The position numbers and the translations under genes were made by a program. This document shows, piece by piece, positions 6,659 through 12,347 of a stretch of DNA of 12,347 nucleotides. Numbering within the stretch: position 1 is the stretch's first letter; every line of letters starts with the position of its first letter. Below the pieces are notes generated by a model that had not been told where the DNA came from, made no database searches, and saw only the letters and a list, made by a program, of their open reading frames with translations. The DNA comes from an uncultured Bacteroidota bacterium (GTDB taxonomy: Bacteria > Bacteroidota > Bacteroidia > Chitinophagales > Chitinophagaceae): contig CAILMA010000016.1 of NCBI GenBank assembly GCA_903835145.1, positions 1 through 12,347 of the forward strand. Reading direction: 5' to 3'.

Positions 6659-7075
6659 TTAGAACTGCTCGAGACCACTGAAGAAAAATGCGCCTTCGAT
6701 TTGAGCATTTTCATCGCTGTCAGAACCATGAACTGCATTCTCACCTATAGAAGCAGCATACCTTTTTCTGATTGTACCTTCTTCAGCCTGTGCCGGGTTG
6801 GTAGCACCAATCAATTTACGGAAATCAGCTACTGCATTGTCTTTTTCAAGAATAGCGGCAACGATAGGACCGCTGCTCATGAATTGAGTTAATTCACCGA
6901 AGAAAGGGCGCGCAGCGTGCACTTCATAGAATTTTTCAGCCTGCTCAGTGCTGATCTTAAGGTACTTCATGGCCACTATCCTGAAACCACCAGCATTAAT
7001 CATTTGTAAAATATTACCGATATTACCGGCCTTTACGGCATCCGGCTTAATCATTGTAAACGTGCGATTTGACAT
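6659..7075 (-). CDS. ndk: Nucleoside diphosphate kinase
   Basis: The 138-residue enzyme transfers the gamma phosphate from ATP to nucleoside diphosphates through a phosphohistidine intermediate, keeping NTP and dNTP pools balanced in the cytoplasm. The start [14 protein letters not shown] contains the family's FTMIKPD signature. The catalytic histidine is His116 in NAVHGSDS, the classic active-site block. Lys10, Tyr50, Arg86, Arg103 and Asn113 occupy the expected nucleotide-binding positions. Length is typical of bacterial NDPKs. The ATG at 7075 is chosen because it matches the conserved N-terminus; an upstream in-frame extension to 7117 would overlap the promoter. The gene follows the DUF3810 gene on the same strand at a distance of 112 bases and has its own -7 element. 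Confidence 0.97.
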   Translation of the reverse strand: MSNRTFTMIKPDAVKAGNIGNILQMINAGGFRIVAMKYLKISTEQAEKFYEVHAARPFFGELTQFMSSGPIVAAILEKDNAVADFRKLIGATNPAQAEEGTIRKRYAASIGENAVHGSDSDENAQIEGAFFFSGLEQF

Positions 7076-7097
7076 GTTGTATTGTGTATTTTGAGTG

Positions 7098-7105
7098 CAA
7101 AGGTA
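7098..7105 (-). promoter_or_regulatory. -7 element for ndk
   Basis: On the minus strand this reads TACCTTTG, an exact match to TAnnTTTG, 22 bases before the ndk ATG. It implies a very short leader and independent transcription of ndk. A -33 element is not clear. Confidence 0.55.
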
Positions 7106-7187
7106 TACAAAAGACAAAGTTGTTTTCTAATATTAAAATCGAATTACTGTTAAGATAAATCAAAAACTGATAATGAATAATGTATCG

Positions 7188-8267
7188 TCAGGGGATAAAT
7201 ATCAGGTTATTGGCACCAAAACGTCCTTTTTTCTCCAGTCGCCATGCATCAATCATTACATTGCCATAACTTCTTATCCCTTCTTTCTGATGGTGTAGTT
7301 TAAGATAATCATCATACATACCGCTACTATAGCGGGTTGCATCGTTGTCATAAAGCTTGCTGAGTTCATCGAGTGTATCCAGCTGGGCAAGGGTCATTTT
7401 GTTGAACTTTCCCTTTAAGCGTTTTGCATTCATCGAGTCTTTACGAAACAACCGGCGGTCGGCATACAACCAAATATTAAGGTAGGCCGAATATCTAAAG
7501 CTTGCGTCGGACGATTGTGTTCCGATAGCATAAGCCAGCAGATTGGCATCCCCTTCTGCGGCAATGCCCGCCTGATGGGCCATTTCGTGGGTTACCACGA
7601 ATGGGAGCATAAAATGTGGAATGCGACTACTCACCTGCCCTTCCCCGGTAAACGGATTGTAATATCCATCAATACCAAGCCGCTCCAGGAACCAGGAGAA
7701 AAATGATGGCTTCACTGGTGTGCCACATATTGCTATGCCGCAACTGGTCATTGTCCGGTAGTTATCGGCACAGATCTTATTCACCTCCGGTGCAGAAAAA
7801 TCGTGATACCCGCTTGCAACGGCATTGATTTTATCTACCAAAACCGAGTCGAAAACGGCAGTTTTAAAGGTATCTTTAACAGCATCGAGCCCCCACTCCT
7901 TGCCCAGTGGCTGCTTGTTGTAGTTGAGCCCCCAACCCAGCAGGAAGAACAAATATGCACATAATACTATATTCAATCCCCTCATCAAGGAAGGCAGGAG
8001 CTTCGCATTTTTACTTTGAAAGCGGAACAATAACCGGGCAAAAAACACAAGCCTGACTACCAAAAATACGCCCGCAGCAACATAAATAACATCACCGATA
8101 CTGAACGGAAGGTAACCAAAAAGGACTGCACGTAAGGACTGAAATGGGTAAAATACAACCCTGTCGTAGGCATGTATGAGCGAGGTATCATCGGCCGAAA
8201 CACAGGAAAGCAGCCACACCAGGAGCACAATAGCCAACGTAATGAATACTTGTTTCCTGTTTATCAT
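7188..8267 (-). CDS. DUF3810 family membrane protein, putative zinc metalloprotease
   Basis: The 359-residue protein has hydrophobic segments at about 7-24, 56-80 and 97-113, then a large soluble domain. That domain contains the zinc-protease motif HEMAH (His227, Glu228, His231), preceded by PHFMLPFVVT and followed by AGIAAEGDANLLAYA, where Glu238 is a candidate third ligand. This matches my recollection of the DUF3810 family, common in Bacteroidota and Firmicutes and not functionally characterised as far as I know. The motif suggests a membrane-anchored metallopeptidase, but no substrate is known. The soluble domain also holds Cys166, Cys176 and Cys181. The ATG at 8267 starts right before the first hydrophobic segment. 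A terminator separates it from the upstream large surface-protein gene, so the two are probably not one operon. No obvious promoter element is seen in its 38-base leader. Confidence 0.88.
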   Translation of the reverse strand: MINRKQVFITLAIVLLVWLLSCVSADDTSLIHAYDRVVFYPFQSLRAVLFGYLPFSIGDVIYVAAGVFLVVRLVFFARLLFRFQSKNAKLLPSLMRGLNIVLCAYLFFLLGWGLNYNKQPLGKEWGLDAVKDTFKTAVFDSVLVDKINAVASGYHDFSAPEVNKICADNYRTMTSCGIAICGTPVKPSFFSWFLERLGIDGYYNPFTGEGQVSSRIPHFMLPFVVTHEMAHQAGIAAEGDANLLAYAIGTQSSDASFRYSAYLNIWLYADRRLFRKDSMNAKRLKGKFNKMTLAQLDTLDELSKLYDNDATRYSSGMYDDYLKLHHQKEGIRSYGNVMIDAWRLEKKGRFGANNLIFIP

Positions 8268-8305
8268 CGAATTTTTGAAGGTGTAAGACCGGTTAAAAAT
8301 AGGAA

Positions 8306-8330
8306 AGTGCCGGCACTATTGACCGGCACT
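8306..8330 (-). terminator. Rho-independent terminator of the large surface-protein gene
   Basis: AGTGCCGG (8306-8313) and CCGGCACT (8323-8330) form a perfect 8-bp GC-rich stem with a 9-base loop. On the minus strand the stem is followed by TTCCTATTTTTAA, a U-rich tail. It lies 26 bases after the stop of the 1263-residue protein gene. The sequence CCGGCACTATT is present twice (8310-8320 and 8323-8333), so the loop and flank also form a direct repeat. Confidence 0.8.
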
Positions 8331-8356
8331 ATTTAAATCATAATGTTGACACTCAC

Positions 8357-11300
8357 TTATTTCGAAACAACAATCTTGCCGGAATACCGGCCATGGGCAG
8401 TTGTTATATTTACAAAATAGATGCCATCGGCATCGTTTAAGCTCACGTCAGTTACCTCGTTTGTATTGGTAGTCAGTTCTTTCACTTTAGCCCCTACAAC
8501 GTTGGTTACTGTAACCTGTGCCGGTTCGTTGTAGTCGGATTCGACGTTTAGTTTAAATACTCCGGTATTGGGGTTTGGGTAAAGCTCAACCGTATGGATA
8601 CCGAGTTCGTTTACATTAGCAACTCCAGTAGGTACTGTATAATACGTTTTTTGCCGGCACCAAAGGTGCTCTGTGATTACCCAATAATAATTGCGGCTAA
8701 AATCGAGCGCGGCTGCAACGTATGTGCTGCCGGTGGCACCGGGGATGATGGTAGAATCCAGCGAATTGATATCGTCGTAACCCCACTCGTAGCTATACAT
8801 ACCGGCTGTGGCGGTGAATGTATCGTGTGCATAGGTAACTGCAATCGGTTCGGTGTAGGTGTCTCCCACTATTACCTCAAAAGAGTCCTTTGAAATACAA
8901 TTGCTACCGGGGTAAGATGCATTCAAATAAATCATTGTATTGCCGGGGCTTGTGAAATTAATGAGGCAATACTGCTTGGTGTTTCCGCGGGCCCAGATAT
9001 CAGCACCGCTTGCTGACCAGTAGTAACTAACGCCTGCCGGGGGCAGTGTGGCTGCTCCGAAGTTTTCATACAAGCTATTGGCACACAACCAGGATGGAGA
9101 TGTGGTAGCAATATGCGGCGCTACAGGTGCAGGAGGGTTTACGGTAACATTTACGTTTTCGAATAGCGAGCACCCATCGGCATCCAATACAAAAATGTAG
9201 ACAACAGGTAGTGGCGCAGTGGTGGTATTTACAAGTGTTTCGCTTATCGCTGTAGTGCCACTGGTGGCTCCCGGGGTTATGCCCGTCACTGCTGCACGCG
9301 TCCAGGAAAAGTTGGTACCCGACACATTACTGGTTGCAGCATAGCTAAATGGATGACCCGAGCAAATGGAATAATTAAGTCCGGAACTTAGTGTAGGGTT
9401 TGGTTTCACCATCAGTTTAACATCTTGAATATTGGTACAGCCATTTGCGTTCACCACGAAAACATAAGTGACAGAGTCTACATAGTTGGTATTGTTGATC
9501 AGCGCTTCATTTATGTTTCTGCCGGTGTCACTTGCTGCTGCATTGGTGATGCCCGCAACGACCGGCCTGGACCAGGAAAAAGTTGCCCCGGGCGTGCCGC
9601 TGGTGGCGGTGTAAGTAAACGGCAGATTACTGCAAATGGAAGGAGGTGTAAGTGAACTGCTCAATTCAGGAAAAGGATTTACGGTTACTGTATACTCAGC
9701 AGTTGCAGTGCCGCAAGCGGTGGTTATGGTATAGAGGAAGTAAGCCGAACCGGCAGAAATACCTGTGACACGGCCAGTTCCTGCATCTATGGTAGCTACA
9801 GTTGGTGTTGTAGTACTCCATACGCCACCGGTATCGGTACTGGAGAGCGTACCAGACGCGCCGATACAAATATCAGTGATGCCACCAATTACCCCGGCAG
9901 AAGGGGCAGTGGTTATGGCAATAGTATATAGTGCCGTATCGGCTCCGCAGCTGTTCCTGACAATATAACTAACGATAACGGTACCGACGGACATACCCCG
10001 CACATCGCCCCCAGTATCAACATATGCCATGCTGCTTGATGCGGTTGGTATCATCCACAAACCTCCGGCAACGGTAGATGTGAGGTGTGCAACAGAACCG
10101 ATACAAACTGTTGCCGGGCCGGAAATGGTGCCGGCAACAGGAAGAGCGGTAACGCTAATTGCCTTTTTAGCCACTGAGGTGCCACATGAATTAGTTATTG
10201 TGTAAAGCAACGTATCAGGCCCGGCAGAGAGACCTGTTACTACTCCCGCAACAGAGATTGTTGCAGTGGTCGCGTCGCTGGTGGTCCAAACGCCGCCAGA
10301 GGTCGTGTCAGTAAGGGTAATTGTAGCGCCCACACATACGTTCGCCGCCCCTGAAATAATGGTAGTGCGCGGTGTTGCGCTTACTGTTAAGACCATTGTT
10401 GTGATTGCAGTATCACCACTGCAAACTGATGTATACATCAACGTATCAACACCAACGGAAACGGGTGTTACAACACCGGATGTGGCGGATACCGTTGCAA
10501 TGGTGTTATTGGAGAGGCTCCAGCTGCCTCCCGTAGTGGAATCGGCAAAACTGGACGTAGTGCCAACACACAATGCGCCACTGCCGGTAATAGCCGATAG
10601 AGACGGTATAGGATAGTTGCGCAGTAAGGAAAGTGAACCAGTTGATTTATTCGCCGCAACGATATCTGGTTTGCCATCACCATCGAGGTCGGCAAGGGCA
10701 ACACCAGCTGGCAGAACGCCAACGGTTAGAGACCCCATACCAGTTAAAGATGATGAAGTAATCGAGCCCAAAACCGAGGTATTCCGGAACAGGGAAACCG
10801 AGCCTGCGCTGGTGCCCGTACCGGCAATGGACACAACAATATCCACCTTGCCATCGCCATCAATATCACCTGCCGAAAGTCCGGTTGGTGCAATGCCAGT
10901 GGTAAAATCGACGTGGGTACCAAAGCCAATAGTGCCTGAGGAGGAGGTATTGTATAGTACTGAAAGGACGTTAGTTGTATACGTACTGTTGGAGCCGGAG
11001 ACAAATATTTCGGGGTAAGTATCGCCATCAAGGTCTGCTGCCTGCACCTCGAGTGGATTGATGCCTGATGCGAGTGCCAGCGTAATAGCACCAGTGTCAA
11101 AACTTAATGACCCTGAGCCCGATGTATTGTGAAAAAACGAAAGGCTGTTACCTGCGTAGTTGCTGGCTACAATATCCATCTTACCATCATGATCGAAATC
11201 TGCACTGAATAGGCTGACAGGAGTATGTCCCGAAGCAAAAGCCACAGGAGCTGCAAATGAGGTACTTAAAAATGAAGATGATGGTATGGACGTAATCTGA

Positions 11301-12148
11301 TTAAGCAAAACCTCAATAGAATCGGCACCGGAAGCCGCCACAGCAATGTCGGGCCGACCGTCGCCGTCGAAATCAGCTATGGTCGACTCATTGGCCCCAT
11401 TCAAACCAAAGAAATTAGTAGCTGCGGCGAGTGATATGGAGCCTGTTGTACTCGTATTCCTGAATATGGAAACTGCACCCGATGTGACACACGTAACTAT
11501 TACATCAACTTTACCATCGCCATCGAGGTCAGCGAGCTTTACATTGGTGGGGCCAGAGGCCGTGGTAAAAACAACTGCCGTATCATAGGATGCAGCCGAC
11601 AGACTACCCGCAACACCTATGAACCGGTACACAGCTACCTTGTTCACCGATTTTGCTACAATCAGATCCGGATAACCATCACCATCAATATCTCCAGTTG
11701 CAGCAACATATGGGGCTGAGGTGGCGCCGCCTGTTGATAAGCTGGCTTCGGGTTTAAAATGGAATGCTGCAGGTGTAAAGCAGCCGTTAGTGTACTCCGG
11801 CACGAATGGAACAGCCCAGGTACCACTTCGCCCGGAGGCATTGTTGATAACGGTAATAGCAGAATACGCAGCGCCGACCGGTACGGTTACAGTTAGGGAA
11901 TCGGTACTTGCGGCATCAATCACTGCCCACATGCCACCAAAGTAGACATAATTATCCCCGCGTGTGGCACCGAAATTTGAACCGTAAATATGGACTGTGG
12001 CGCCGGGAATTGCGTGGGCTGGAACAACAGAAGTGATGACCGGATTAACTGTTCCCCGCGCACTGAACGCAACCATAAAGCACGTCACTATTAAAAACAG
12101 GGCAGTTCTTGCTTTCGGGAAGCTCTTTTTCGAATATAGTTTTATCAT
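8357..12148 (-). CDS. Large secreted TIG/FG-GAP/Ig-like repeat protein with T9SS sorting domain
   Basis: This is a 1263-residue extracellular mosaic protein. Residues 1 to about 31 are a signal peptide. An IPT/TIG-like beta-sandwich follows at about 35-115. Seven FG-GAP/VCBS-type repeats have calcium loops of the form DxDGDGxxD starting near 153, 207, 259, 316, 372, 428 and 487; the even 52-59 residue spacing suggests a seven-bladed propeller. Four Ig-like repeats (Big2-type wording, about 515-825) are next, then two PKD-like repeats (about 828-1005) and a further beta-rich segment. A T9SS type A domain closes the protein (about 1184-1263, with LYPNPNTGVF and GIYFVN). Each Ig-like and PKD-like repeat carries a Cys pair 49-65 residues apart. 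Such proteins are usually surface adhesins or matrix components; the ligand is unknown. The ATG at 12148 is preferred over a GTG at 12166. A terminator follows the stop. Confidence 0.9.
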   Translation of the reverse strand: MIKLYSKKSFPKARTALFLIVTCFMVAFSARGTVNPVITSVVPAHAIPGATVHIYGSNFGATRGDNYVYFGGMWAVIDAASTDSLTVTVPVGAAYSAITVINNASGRSGTWAVPFVPEYTNGCFTPAAFHFKPEASLSTGGATSAPYVAATGDIDGDGYPDLIVAKSVNKVAVYRFIGVAGSLSAASYDTAVVFTTASGPTNVKLADLDGDGKVDVIVTCVTSGAVSIFRNTSTTGSISLAAATNFFGLNGANESTIADFDGDGRPDIAVAASGADSIEVLLNQITSIPSSSFLSTSFAAPVAFASGHTPVSLFSADFDHDGKMDIVASNYAGNSLSFFHNTSGSGSLSFDTGAITLALASGINPLEVQAADLDGDTYPEIFVSGSNSTYTTNVLSVLYNTSSSGTIGFGTHVDFTTGIAPTGLSAGDIDGDGKVDIVVSIAGTGTSAGSVSLFRNTSVLGSITSSSLTGMGSLTVGVLPAGVALADLDGDGKPDIVAANKSTGSLSLLRNYPIPSLSAITGSGALCVGTTSSFADSTTGGSWSLSNNTIATVSATSGVVTPVSVGVDTLMYTSVCSGDTAITTMVLTVSATPRTTIISGAANVCVGATITLTDTTSGGVWTTSDATTATISVAGVVTGLSAGPDTLLYTITNSCGTSVAKKAISVTALPVAGTISGPATVCIGSVAHLTSTVAGGLWMIPTASSSMAYVDTGGDVRGMSVGTVIVSYIVRNSCGADTALYTIAITTAPSAGVIGGITDICIGASGTLSSTDTGGVWSTTTPTVATIDAGTGRVTGISAGSAYFLYTITTACGTATAEYTVTVNPFPELSSSLTPPSICSNLPFTYTATSGTPGATFSWSRPVVAGITNAAASDTGRNINEALINNTNYVDSVTYVFVVNANGCTNIQDVKLMVKPNPTLSSGLNYSICSGHPFSYAATSNVSGTNFSWTRAAVTGITPGATSGTTAISETLVNTTTAPLPVVYIFVLDADGCSLFENVNVTVNPPAPVAPHIATTSPSWLCANSLYENFGAATLPPAGVSYYWSASGADIWARGNTKQYCLINFTSPGNTMIYLNASYPGSNCISKDSFEVIVGDTYTEPIAVTYAHDTFTATAGMYSYEWGYDDINSLDSTIIPGATGSTYVAAALDFSRNYYWVITEHLWCRQKTYYTVPTGVANVNELGIHTVELYPNPNTGVFKLNVESDYNEPAQVTVTNVVGAKVKELTTNTNEVTDVSLNDADGIYFVNITTAHGRYSGKIVVSK
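9677..10609 (-). repeat. Four tandem Ig-like repeat units within the large surface-protein gene
   Basis: Four units of about 77 residues share the pattern C-(V/I)-G near the start, GG-x-W in the middle, a V-x-G-x-S-x-G type segment and a second Cys near the end (three of the four read ACG or SCG). They resemble bacterial Ig-like group 2 modules common in Bacteroidota surface proteins. Confidence 0.75.
10625..11700 (-). repeat. Seven tandem FG-GAP repeat units within the large surface-protein gene
   Basis: The calcium-loop coding sequence recurs seven times at roughly 160-175 base spacing. At the protein level the loops read DIDGDGYPD, DLDGDGKVD, DFDGDGRPD, DFDHDGKMD, DLDGDTYPE, DIDGDGKVD and DLDGDGKPD. 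The fourth and fifth deviate at central positions and may bind calcium less well. The DNA copies have diverged enough that recombination between them looks unlikely to be frequent. Confidence 0.85.
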
Positions 12149-12347
12149 GGTGCAGTTTTTTGACACCTGTTAACGGTGCTTTTCAGGCGATAACAGATGG
12201 TAAGTTTATGTTTCGTAAAGCTACTGTTTTTGAGGGAAAGAAAGTATTTTGAGTTATGAATTATTAATTATGAATTATGAGTTACCGGCCTCGCGGTGGC
12301 AGGTGAAAAAGGAGTTATTAGTTAATTGCCTCGACGGGCAATGTCAT
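12149..12347. other. Non-coding edge region upstream of the large surface-protein gene
   Basis: No convincing gene is seen in these bases. A near-match to the -7 element (TAGCTTTA on the minus strand, 12216-12223) could drive the large gene. An AT-rich stretch at 12251-12283 repeats ATGAATTAT, a type of spacer repeat common in this phylum. ATTGCC (12325-12330) and GGCAAT (12337-12342) can form a small hairpin near the window edge, possibly the end of a gene lying beyond it. Confidence 0.4.

Noticed and set aside
7076..7117. N-terminal extension of ndk
   Set aside because: The extension is not part of the conserved NDPK start and overlaps the -7 element at 7098-7105.
9425..11945. Several plus-strand open frames of 67-133 codons with Val-, Pro- and Ser-rich products
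   Set aside because: All are antisense to the repeat regions of the large surface-protein gene and reflect its biased, repetitive codons.
12149..12166. GTG start adding six residues to the large surface protein
   Set aside because: The ATG at 12148 directly precedes the Lys-rich start of the signal peptide and is the simpler choice.
12251..12342. AT-rich repeated words and a small hairpin at the right edge considered as a mobile-element end
   Set aside because: There is no transposase fragment, target duplication or long inverted repeat; such AT-rich repeats are common spacers in this phylum.

Overview
The window looks like ordinary chromosome from a Bacteroidota bacterium, most likely of the Chitinophagales/Chitinophagaceae type. 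Three proteins end in type IX secretion (T9SS) type A sorting domains (a YPNP motif, then a beta-rich tail). Several upstream regions carry the Bacteroidota -7 promoter element TAnnTTTG. Shine-Dalgarno sites are weak or absent, and a DUF3810 membrane protein is present. The genus cannot be fixed from sequence alone. No mobile element, CRISPR array, tRNA or rRNA is seen.

Layout from left to right. (1) A 7-nt tandem repeat (1-35) abuts the 3' end of a minus-strand two-domain CHR (chromate-type) transporter. (2) A plus-strand short-chain dehydrogenase/reductase diverges from it, with candidate promoters for both in the shared intergenic region. (3) A cobalamin (B12) riboswitch (about 2387-2561) with its own -7 element and a strong downstream hairpin leads a three-gene plus-strand cluster. 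The genes are a DUF4465 protein with a T9SS tail, a second T9SS-tailed protein of a family I cannot name, and a YncE/BtuG-like beta-propeller lipoprotein whose start overlaps the preceding gene by 28 bp. (4) recR follows, convergent with ndk, with a hairpin between them. (5) On the minus strand come a DUF3810 membrane protein with an HExxH motif and a 1263-residue secreted mosaic protein (TIG, seven FG-GAP repeats, four Ig-like repeats, PKD-like repeats, T9SS tail). A clear terminator separates the last two.

The most interesting unit is the B12-riboswitch cluster. Its products are all predicted to leave the inner membrane (two T9SS cargo proteins and one lipoprotein), and they resemble the surface cobalamin-capture proteins of gut Bacteroides. 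No TonB-dependent transporter (btuB) and no ABC importer lies with them. A reasonable reading is a surface B12-capture module that feeds a BtuB encoded elsewhere; binding is inferred, not shown. The remaining genes are housekeeping (recR, ndk) or generic accessory genes.
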